From the NCBI GenBank assembly GCA_043774925.1, contig JAYVSZ010000019.1, positions 1-36,527 of the forward strand: 36,527 nucleotides of DNA, written 5' to 3'. Shown one piece after another: positions 1 to 6,232 of the stretch (positions are counted from its first letter, which is position 1; each line of letters starts with the position of its first letter). The position numbers and the translations under genes are program-made. The notes under the pieces are model-generated. The model made no database searches, was not told the origin of the DNA, and saw only the letters and a program-made list of their open reading frames with translations. The DNA is from JAYVSZ01 sp043774925 (GTDB taxonomy: Bacteria; Pseudomonadota; Gammaproteobacteria; Burkholderiales; Methylophilaceae).

Positions 1-99
1 TTCAACATTAGGCAATATTTCGCCTGTAGAATATGAAGCTAAACAACAAAACGTAACAAATGCCTCTAACTAAGTGTCGCAGAAAACTAGACCATTACA
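1..99 (+). mobile_element. 3' end of an IS3-family insertion sequence (partial)
   Basis: The first bases encode the last residues of an IS3-type transposase (see the partial CDS). Right after its stop codon comes GTGTCGCAGAAAACTAGACC (74-93), which resembles the outer end of IS3-family elements, whose inverted repeats often carry a CTAGTTTT core. The exact right end near 99 is an estimate. The left end is outside the window, so completeness cannot be judged. The element borders the accessory island. Confidence 0.6.
2..73 (+). CDS. IS3-family transposase OrfB, C-terminal end (partial)
   Basis: Frame 2 from the window edge is open to a TAA at 71-73 and encodes 23 residues beginning STLGNISPVEYEAKQQ. 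This matches the terminal segment of IS3-family OrfB transposases after the catalytic domain, typically of the form HSTLGYxSPxxFE. Only the end is visible, so intactness of the DDE core is unknown. The inverted-repeat-like sequence that follows supports the call. Confidence 0.6.
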   Translation, partial: STLGNISPVEYEAKQQNVTNASN

Positions 100-189
100 A
101 ACACTTGCTATAGTTACATCAAGTAAAGGCACTAGGCATTTACCCGCGCTTATTGTTGGTATACAGGGGAATTCAACAAGGAGAATTAA

Positions 190-594
190 ATGCAATGCAC
201 AAAATGCAATTCCGATAATACGCAACGTTTGGAAGTCGTTTTTGAAAATGGGACACAAAATATCAACACTCGCAGTCATTCTGCTGGCGCTGGGATTGGT
301 GGCTCGTTTGGTGTGGGAGGGGTTTCTACTAAAACTAGCGGGGTATCACAAAGCCTAGTGGGCAGCAAAGCTGCGCCACCAGCGCGGAAGACTTATAAAT
401 GGGCAATCATCGGTGCATTAATCAGCACCATGTTCTTGGGAAAAATCTTTATTGGCGGGACAATGCTTGCTGTATGTGCTTATTTTGGGTATCGGGCATT
501 TGCGTATAACAATACTGACTGGCCACCTTTGTACCAACTCTGGCAGGAGAGCTGGCTTTGCAATAAGTGCGGAACTATTTATCATCAGCCGTAG
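190..594 (+). CDS. small membrane protein with a split zinc ribbon, unknown function
   Basis: This 134-residue protein is not recognised as a named family. It has a CxxC pair at its N-terminus (C3, C6) and another near its C-terminus (C124, C127). The two zinc knuckles are separated by a Gly/Ser-rich stretch (about 30-60) and a hydrophobic segment (about 71-105) long enough for one or two membrane passes. The likely reading is a zinc ribbon whose halves are brought together by a membrane hairpin. A strong AAGGAG ribosome binding site lies 6 nt before the ATG. It follows directly on the IS3 remnant and precedes the structured region. Function is unknown; membrane topology is inference from hydrophobicity. 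Confidence 0.7.
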   Translation: MQCTKCNSDNTQRLEVVFENGTQNINTRSHSAGAGIGGSFGVGGVSTKTSGVSQSLVGSKAAPPARKTYKWAIIGALISTMFLGKIFIGGTMLAVCAYFGYRAFAYNNTDWPPLYQLWQESWLCNKCGTIYHQP

Positions 595-609
595 TTTTTA
601 ACACAAACA

Positions 610-642
610 CTATTCACCCCAAACAAAGTTTGAGGTGAATAG
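610..642 (+). terminator. hairpin after the zinc-ribbon gene, probable terminator
   Basis: CTATTCACC (610-618) pairs perfectly with GGTGAATAG (634-642), and the interior CAAAC/GTTTG continues the stem across one mismatch. The hairpin starts 15 nt after the stop codon of the preceding gene. There is no run of T after it, so it may be an inefficient or factor-assisted terminator. Confidence 0.5.
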
Positions 643-749
643 CAGTCCATTTGTCACATACTTAAAACTCACATAAACATTTCAAATATTTTTATTGATT
701 CCAATATTGAATATCTCTTTTCAAAACTCCAAAATAAAAACTTGATACT

Positions 750-1260
750 AAAAAGTCAGTAGCAACTTCAAAAAACATCAGAAAGGAAAGAGAGGCGCAA
801 AAATATGCGCCGCAAGCCCTATTTCTGCTGACTTTACAGCATGCTTCGAAAAAAAACGGCGAGTGAACGGATTTTTTCGTTCACTGGTTTGAGCTGAGCT
901 TTCATCCTTAAGATTCATTTCCGCCACAAAACTAAATCAAATATAGGCCGTTTTAGCTCCGTATGCTTAATCACTTGAATGACAGAGCTGTGGTTAAATT
1001 AATAACATTTTGCGCGAGCAAACTGGCTTGCTCTTTGAGGCAAGCATTTTAAATCAGAGTCGCTGAGGCGACACACCAAGCCAGAGGTTTTTGGCAAGGT
1101 AAAAATGCTGACTTTGGCAGTGTGGTTTTTCCACAATTTAAGTTTGGTAATGTTTTATCGAACTTAAATGCTATGCCAGATTTTAAGTTGCTCATCGGTG
1201 GCAGATGAGAGCGCCAACTTAAAACAGCAATAGATTTATGCCCGCAAGCAGGGTAGCTGC
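750..1260 (+). other. long non-coding region of nested perfect stems upstream of an integrase (candidate structured RNA or folded recombination site)
   Basis: No convincing gene lies between 595 and 1295; 643-749 is AT-rich with nothing recognisable. From 750 the sequence is packed with exact inverted repeats. AAAGTCAG (752-759)/CTGACTTT (828-835) encloses GGCGCA/TGCGCC (794-811). AAAACGGC (853-860)/GCCGTTTT (947-954) encloses AGTGAACG/CGTTCACT (862-885). AGCTC (955-959) pairs GAGCT (985-989). GCATTTT (1044-1050)/AAAATGC (1102-1108) encloses hairpins 1059-1072 and 1080-1095. TGGCA (1115-1119)/TGCCA (1174-1178) encloses TGTGG/CCACA (1121-1135) and ATTTAAGTT/AACTTAAAT (1136-1169). TTTTAAGTTG/CAACTTAAAA (1181-1224) contains CTCATC/GATGAG. 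I could not match it to a known RNA family. The strand is not determined by the pairing; plus is assumed because the downstream genes are on plus. Confidence 0.5.
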
Positions 1261-1295
1261 AGAATACTGTCCTTCAATTATTAGGAGTGAAGATT

Positions 1296-1376
1296 ATGTC
1301 GGAAACGACGAGTTTAGCTAGCGATTATATTTTTAAGATTAGCCAAGGAAGCATGCTTTCCATAACTGCGATTTAG
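1296..1376 (+). CDS. possible 26-residue peptide between the structured region and the integrase
   Basis: An ATG at 1296 preceded by TAGGAGTGA opens a 26-codon frame (MSETTSLASDYIFKISQGSM and six more residues) ending at TAG 1374-1376, 30 nt before the integrase start. The ribosome binding site is good for such a short frame. It could be a real small protein, a leader peptide for the integrase, or chance. It has no recognisable domain and is too short to judge by composition. Confidence 0.35.
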   Translation: MSETTSLASDYIFKISQGSMLSITAI

Positions 1377-1406
1377 ATATTTTAACAATTTTAAAGGTGG
1401 TAAAAG

Positions 1407-2375
1407 ATGTCAATAAATAATAGCAATGCTAGCAAAAGCAGCAAACATAGGGTGTCTTTATATGATATTTTAAAAAAATTTAATGGCACCAGAGCGAACG
1501 GCTCAGTCGCCAGCCACTCCACCCGCCAAGCACGCAGGCGGATTTTAAAACAAGTTTTTAAGTTTCTATTAAAACGATTTCCAGAACTTGACGACGCAAC
1601 CAAATTCAAGGAGCGACATGTAATCGCTTTGGCAGAATTACGGGAAAAGCAAAGACTTAGTGCAGCGACTATTCAAACCAGATTTAGCGCTATACGAGTT
1701 TTCTGTAGTTGGCTAGGTAAAGTGGGGATGGTTCGCAAAACTGAGTGTTACTTTTCTAATCCTGCTTTAGTAAAACGAAGCTACATAGCTACAGTTGACA
1801 AAAGTTGGACTGGAAATCAGATTGATTTTGAAGTGGTTTTAGAAAAAGTAAAAGCAATTGACGCCTATGTAGCAATTGCGCTTGAAGGCATGCTTCTGTT
1901 CGGATTTCGCAGAAAAGAAGCAGTAATGTTTACTCCTCATACTTCAGACCAGGGAATTTTAGTACAAATTTCGCGCGGTGCAAAAGGTGGGCGTAAACGT
2001 GCTGTTCCGAAAATAACAGAATCTCAACAAGAATTTTTATATAGGGCTAGGCTACTTGTAAAGCCAGGGCAGTCTTTGGGAATCCCTGGTAAAAATTTGA
2101 AGCAGTCTCTTCGTAGGTTCAGCTATGTTATGACAATTCTAGGAATCACAAAACTAGGTTCAGGTGTTACAGCGCACGGTCTTCGACATGAAAACGCTCA
2201 TTTACGACTCAAGATGCTAAGTGGACATCATGCTCCTGTGAAAGGATTATCGTCACATTCAGACCCGCATATCGACCATCAAGCAAGAATCGAAATTGCA
2301 AAAGAGCTGGGTCACAGCAGGACTTCAATCACAAATTCCTATTTTGGCAAAAAGAAAGGGGTAGGTACTTTATGA
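1407..2375 (+). CDS. tyrosine recombinase/integrase, Integrase_1-like
   Basis: This 322-residue protein is a site-specific recombinase. An N-terminal SAM-like core-binding region (about 20-110) is followed by a catalytic domain with the full set of residues: Arg in GFRRKEA (168/169), a Lys-rich GAKGGRKR strand (191-198), HGLRH with H257 and R260, LGH with H303, and the nucleophile candidate Y312 in NSYFG. About 40 residues rich in His separate the HGLRH box from the LGH box, longer than in XerC/D, as in the group Pfam calls Integrase_1. GGTGG lies 7 nt before the ATG. It is not related closely to the phage integrase 430 nt downstream. Substrate sites are unknown; the folded region just upstream is a candidate. 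Confidence 0.85.
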   Translation: MSINNSNASKSSKHRVSLYDILKKFNGTRANGSVASHSTRQARRRILKQVFKFLLKRFPELDDATKFKERHVIALAELREKQRLSAATIQTRFSAIRVFCSWLGKVGMVRKTECYFSNPALVKRSYIATVDKSWTGNQIDFEVVLEKVKAIDAYVAIALEGMLLFGFRRKEAVMFTPHTSDQGILVQISRGAKGGRKRAVPKITESQQEFLYRARLLVKPGQSLGIPGKNLKQSLRRFSYVMTILGITKLGSGVTAHGLRHENAHLRLKMLSGHHAPVKGLSSHSDPHIDHQARIEIAKELGHSRTSITNSYFGKKKGVGTL

Positions 2376-2446
2376 AACACGCCCTTGGCTTAACTGCATA
2401 TTTAAACGTTTTGACTCAAACAGTCACGCTAAATATTTGCTTAAAT

Positions 2447-2473
2447 TTGACAAATTTTAAAATAGTGTATGTT
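2447..2473 (+). promoter_or_regulatory. candidate promoter for the DUF4224-integrase pair
   Basis: A perfect -35 box TTGACA (2447-2452) is followed after 15 nt by TATGTT (2468-2473) or after 20 nt by TGATAT. Both spacings are off the 17-nt optimum. It lies in the 122-nt gap between the first integrase and the DUF4224 gene. Confidence 0.35.
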
Positions 2474-2503
2474 GATATGAACAGCAAAACCTAAAGGATG
2501 AGT

Positions 2504-2809
2504 TTGTTTTTAACAAGCAGTGAGTTGCAAGAATTGACAGGCTATAAGCTTCCTAGTAAACAATCTAGTTGGCTTTCTAATCGCGGATATTATGTGGAAA
2601 TCAACGCTCGAGGAATCCCACGTATTACTTACTCGCAAGTTGAAGAAATGCGTCGTAATCATACCCCAGAAAATCTGTTAATTCTAAACACACCGAGGCC
2701 ATTAAACAATCAGCGAAATCAAGAGCTTACCATGCAATCAACTGCATCTTTAGAGCCAAACTTGAACAAACTTCGACTCAGAATTCAAAAAGCAAGTATC
2801 AATGGGTAG
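2504..2809 (+). CDS. DUF4224 protein, phage integrase partner
   Basis: The product begins FLTSSELQELTGYKLPSKQS, the hallmark opening of DUF4224, a small domain usually encoded immediately before a phage integrase. Known members are roughly 50-100 residues; this one is 101-103. An ATG at 2498 is in frame, but AAGGA (2494-2498) overlaps it and cannot serve it. The same AAGGA sits 5 nt before the in-frame TTG at 2504, so I prefer the TTG start, giving MFLTSSEL. The stop overlaps the next integrase start by 8 nt, indicating translational coupling. Its role is undemonstrated; an excisionase-like or integrase-accessory role is inference from position. Confidence 0.75.
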   Translation: MFLTSSELQELTGYKLPSKQSSWLSNRGYYVEINARGIPRITYSQVEEMRRNHTPENLLILNTPRPLNNQRNQELTMQSTASLEPNLNKLRLRIQKASING

Positions 2810-3893
2810 ACCCAGAAAATCTCGCAAAGATTTACCTCCTCGTGTTTATACCAAACACGGCGCTTATTACTACGTTCATGTTTCTGGCAAATGGCAGCGC
2901 TTGGCGAGCGTTGGTCAGGAACGTGAAATGCGAGTTGCTTGGGCTCATTTAGAACAACCAAGTGAAACCTTCGGTACGCTAGCTGCGCTAATCGATGAAT
3001 ATCTCAGCAAGTATGCGGCAACTGCCAAAGCCCCAAGAACATACAAAGATAATCTTATAGAAGCAGAGTATCTAAAAGCCTACTTTGGAGAAATGCAACC
3101 CCAGCACGTTCAAGGCAGGCATGTTGGTGCATACCTTGAGGCAAATCGTGAAACACGCCCCGTACGCGCAAACCGCGAAAAAGCCCTACTCTCGCATGTT
3201 TTTACCTGGGCAATACGCCATCCAACATGGGGCTGTGTGATTCAACATAATCCGTGTACAGGAGTAGTTAGAAATAAAGAAACTAAGCGTATTCGTATTA
3301 TTGAAGATGCTGAGTACATGAGCGTTTACAATCTGGCAAATTTAAATGTAAAAAGACTGATGACATTGGTCTATCGAACTCTGCAGCGTCCATCAGATAT
3401 TTTAAAATTTGGCCCGAAAAATATCGTTAACCGAATGGTTGATGGAAAAATGGTTGAAGTGCTAAGTTTTGAGCAAGGCAAAACCAAAGCAATAGTTGAA
3501 ATTATTTTATCCAATGATCTCAAGTCCGCATTGTATGGTACGGACAAAACATTGACGAATACAGTCAATTCTCAAAAAAATATCGCCTCAAACGAATTCT
3601 TTATTGTCAATCGCAATGGTAACCCTTATGGTTTGGATGGTATTGATTCAAACTTTAGGCGCGCATTGAATAAATACCGTGAACAAGTAAAGGCAAACAC
3701 TGGAGTTAAGCCAAAGAGCTTTGGAATCTACGACTTAAAGGGCAAGGGCGCTACTGACATGTTTCAATCAGGGATTGCGCTAACATATATTCAGGCATTA
3801 GCTGGGCATGAGTCGGTAACAACTACAGAGATTTACATCAAGTCTAGGTTAAACAAACCAGTGGTATCTAACACAAGAATTATTGGTAGTTAA
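2802..3893 (+). CDS. phage-type tyrosine integrase with atypical active-site box
   Basis: This 363-residue integrase has an N-terminal arm-binding region (GAYYYVHVSGKW), a core-binding domain (about 60-150) and a catalytic domain. The first Arg is in TLQRPSDIL, and the last box is ALAGHESVTTTEIYIK with His and nucleophile Tyr. The middle box, normally HxxR, reads YDLK in GIYDLKGKGATDM, so both His and Arg are replaced. The surrounding sequence is well conserved in type, so this may be a subfamily trait rather than decay. The gene ends 107 bp from the 3' end of tRNA-Ile2, with the classical orientation of an integrase next to its attB. The other att copy is not visible in the window. Confidence 0.85.
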   Translation: MGRPRKSRKDLPPRVYTKHGAYYYVHVSGKWQRLASVGQEREMRVAWAHLEQPSETFGTLAALIDEYLSKYAATAKAPRTYKDNLIEAEYLKAYFGEMQPQHVQGRHVGAYLEANRETRPVRANREKALLSHVFTWAIRHPTWGCVIQHNPCTGVVRNKETKRIRIIEDAEYMSVYNLANLNVKRLMTLVYRTLQRPSDILKFGPKNIVNRMVDGKMVEVLSFEQGKTKAIVEIILSNDLKSALYGTDKTLTNTVNSQKNIASNEFFIVNRNGNPYGLDGIDSNFRRALNKYREQVKANTGVKPKSFGIYDLKGKGATDMFQSGIALTYIQALAGHESVTTTEIYIKSRLNKPVVSNTRIIGS

Positions 3894-3901
3894 TCACAAA
3901 A

Positions 3902-3942
3902 TTTACTAAGACTTAGTAAAAGTATTAGACAATTGTCTAATA
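3902..3942. repeat. two adjacent perfect palindromes between integrase and tRNA
   Basis: TTTACTAAG-A-CTTAGTAAA (3902-3920) is a 19-nt palindrome with one central base, and TATTAGACAATTGTCTAATA (3923-3942) is a perfect 20-bp palindrome. They begin 9 nt after the integrase stop codon. They could be a termination structure or protein-binding sites of the integration complex. Neither is followed by a T run on the plus strand. Confidence 0.7.
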
Positions 3943-3950
3943 TAACTCCA

Positions 3951-3977
3951 AAAAACGGGATATAAAAAACGGCCCGT
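3951..3977 (-). terminator. probable rho-independent terminator of tRNA-Ile2
   Basis: On the minus strand ACGGG (3977-3973) pairs with CCCGT (3959-3955), and the 3' arm runs into six T residues. It lies 24 nt beyond the encoded CCA end of the tRNA. Confidence 0.5.
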
Positions 3978-4000
3978 ATCTCTACAAGCCGCTTAGATAT

Positions 4001-4079
<79 letters not shown>

Positions 4080-4083
4080 ATGC

Positions 4084-4107
4084 GTTTATTTTTAGTTAAA
4101 AATAAAC
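4084..4107 (-). terminator. AT-rich hairpin between rpoD and tRNA-Ile2
   Basis: GTTTATTTTTA (4084-4094) and TAAAAATAAAC (4097-4107) form a perfect 11-bp stem with a 2-nt loop centre, 10 nt after the rpoD stop. It may attenuate rpoD transcription before the tRNA. GC content of the stem is low, so efficiency is doubtful. Confidence 0.4.
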
Positions 4108-4116
4108 AACAAACTT

Positions 4117-6066
4117 TTAATCTTGGCCTGTTTCGAGGAAGCTTCTTAGGCGCTCGGAACGCGTTGGATGGCGCAATTTACGTAGTGCTTTGGCCTCAAT
4201 TTGGCGAATACGCTCACGCGTTACGTCAAACTGTTTACCCACTTCTTCTAGCGTGTGATCCGTATTCATTTCAATACCAAAGCGCATACGTAATACTTTT
4301 GCTTCCCGCGGGGTGAGTGACTCTAATACTTCGCTGGTCGCATCTCGCAAGCTGGCGTAAACAGCGGCTTCCATTGGGGCGAGCGTAGAAGTATCTTCAA
4401 TAAAATCGCCCAAATGAGAATCTTCGTCGTCGCCAATCGGCGTTTCCATGGAGATTGGTTCTTTGCTGATTTTCAAAATTTTACGAATTTTGTCTTCAGG
4501 CATTTCCATTTTCTCTGCAAGCAAGGCTGGGTCTGGCTCTACGCCTGTTTCTTGTAGAATCTGACGGCTGATGCGATTCATTTTATTAATCGTTTCAATC
4601 ATGTGCACAGGGATACGAATCGTGCGGGCTTGGTCGGCAATAGAACGCGTAATCGCTTGACGAATCCACCAAGTGGCATAAGTAGAAAATTTGAAACCGC
4701 GACGATATTCAAATTTATCGACCGCTTTCATCAAGCCAATATTACCTTCTTGAATTAAATCAAGGAATTGCAAACCGCGATTGGTATATTTTTTAGCAAT
4801 CGAAATCACCAAACGCAAGTTGGCTTCAATCATCTCTCGTTTGGCACGGCGGGCTCTAGCCTCACCAGTGGTCATTTGCTTGTTGATGTCTTTAAGCTCT
4901 TTGATTGGAATACCAACCTTATTTTGCAATGCAATCAATCGGTCTTGCTGGTCAATAATCGAGTGCCTATAGCGTAGCAATATTGCCGTATAAGGCTTTT
5001 CCTCTTTTAATTCGCCGTCCAACCAAGTCAAATTAATTTCATTGCTGGGAAAACTCTTAATGAAATGCGTGCGTGGCATGCCAGATTTATCCACACAAAA
5101 ATCCATCACTTTGCGCTCATGGCTACGCACTTCTTCCACCATCACACGCACTTGGTCGCAAAGCGACTCTACTTGCTTGGCCGAGAACCGAAATGCAGTG
5201 AGCTCTAGTAATACCGCTTCATGCAATTTTTTGTATTCGGCATCTTGCGACCCTTTTGTCTCGCGGATATGGTTCATCTCCGCATTAGCTTTGCGAATCA
5301 CCGCAAAGCGCTTCAATACTTCCTCTTTCAGTCTAGCCAAAGCCTCGGCAGAAATCGCGGCAGCCTTTGCGCCATCGTCATCTTCCTCCTCTTCTTCAAC
5401 CTCAAGTTCATCTGACTCTTCTTCAGCCGCCTCAACAGCCAAAGAATCTTCTATGCCAATATCGCTATCAATCAAGCCATCAACTAGGTCATCTACGCTA
5501 ATCTCATCTTTTTCGACTTTATCTACCAGCGCCAATAACTCGGCAATCGTGGTGGGGCAGGCCGCAATAGCTTGCACCATGTGTTTCAAGCCATCTTCAA
5601 TCCGGCGCGCAATTTCAATTTCACTTTCGCGCGTCAGCAAGTCTACTGTACCCATTTCGCGCATATACATACGCACAGGGTCAGTGGTGCGACCAAAGTC
5701 AGAGTCTACCGTGGCAAGTGCGGCTTCAGCTTCTTCTACGGCATCTTCATCTGTCACCGCTGGCGGCGAATCGGACATCAGCAATACTTCGGCATCGGGC
5801 GCTTCTTCATACACCTGAATGCCCATATCGTTAATCATGCCGATAATGCCGTCAATTTGCTCAGAGTTTTGTACGTCATCTGGCAAGTGATCGTTAATCT
5901 CAGCGTAAGTTAAATAACCACGCTCTTTACCTAAAATAATCAGCGTTTTTAAGCGCGAGCGGCGCGCTTCAGCATCCTGCGCAAGCACGGTCGGATCTTG
6001 CAATGCCTCGTTTGCAAGTTTAAGTTTTTCTTTTTCTAAGGTTTTTTCTGATTTTGGTCTAGCCAT
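4117..6066 (-). CDS. rpoD: RNA polymerase primary sigma factor RpoD (sigma-70)
   Basis: This 649-residue protein is the housekeeping sigma factor that directs core RNA polymerase to -35/-10 promoters. Region 1.1 is at the N-terminus; region 1.2 is seen as DPVRMYMREMGTVDLLTR near residue 130. An acidic non-conserved spacer rich in Glu/Asp follows. Region 2 has NLRLVISIAKKYTNRGLQF and the -10-recognising STYATWWIRQAITRSI. Region 4 has the helix-turn-helix LEEVGKQFDVTRERIRQIE near the end. Length is normal for proteobacterial RpoD. AGAGGATT lies 4 nt before the ATG. It follows dnaG by 166 nt and has its own -10-like element, consistent with the macromolecular synthesis cluster. Confidence 0.98.
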   Translation of the reverse strand: MARPKSEKTLEKEKLKLANEALQDPTVLAQDAEARRSRLKTLIILGKERGYLTYAEINDHLPDDVQNSEQIDGIIGMINDMGIQVYEEAPDAEVLLMSDSPPAVTDEDAVEEAEAALATVDSDFGRTTDPVRMYMREMGTVDLLTRESEIEIARRIEDGLKHMVQAIAACPTTIAELLALVDKVEKDEISVDDLVDGLIDSDIGIEDSLAVEAAEEESDELEVEEEEEDDDGAKAAAISAEALARLKEEVLKRFAVIRKANAEMNHIRETKGSQDAEYKKLHEAVLLELTAFRFSAKQVESLCDQVRVMVEEVRSHERKVMDFCVDKSGMPRTHFIKSFPSNEINLTWLDGELKEEKPYTAILLRYRHSIIDQQDRLIALQNKVGIPIKELKDINKQMTTGEARARRAKREMIEANLRLVISIAKKYTNRGLQFLDLIQEGNIGLMKAVDKFEYRRGFKFSTYATWWIRQAITRSIADQARTIRIPVHMIETINKMNRISRQILQETGVEPDPALLAEKMEMPEDKIRKILKISKEPISMETPIGDDEDSHLGDFIEDTSTLAPMEAAVYASLRDATSEVLESLTPREAKVLRMRFGIEMNTDHTLEEVGKQFDVTRERIRQIEAKALRKLRHPTRSERLRSFLETGQD

Positions 6067-6145
6067 GCGAATCCTCTAATCCTCTGTTTTCATTCACCTA
6101 CATGTCATGCAACAAGAATGATTATTAACTTTTAGGTAACCGCGG

Positions 6146-6151
6146 ATTATA
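6146..6151 (-). promoter_or_regulatory. -10 element of a candidate rpoD promoter
   Basis: The minus strand reads GGGTATAATCC, a perfect -10 box, 80 nt before the rpoD start. The hexamer 17 nt upstream (TAATAT) is a poor -35. The same TATAATCCGCG context occurs at the rpsP promoter. Confidence 0.5.
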
Positions 6152-6232
6152 CCCGAAAATAGCGGTAAATATTACTTAAAACTTGCGACTTTATGAACCA
6201 AAAGCATTTAAAAACATTGCCTTGTGATTGTG

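Noticed and set aside
74..358. 94-residue plus-strand frame overlapping the IS end
   Set aside because: It overlaps the zinc-ribbon gene in another frame, crosses the IS terminus, and has no ribosome binding site or recognisable domain.
1021..1260. CRISPR-like repeats in the structured region
   Set aside because: The recurring motifs are inverted and irregularly spaced, with no constant-length repeats and spacers and no cas genes.
5042..5818. Long plus-strand open frame opposite rpoD
   Set aside because: It is Ser/Thr-rich shadow coding generated by the Glu/Asp-rich acidic region of RpoD on the other strand, without a domain or ribosome binding site.
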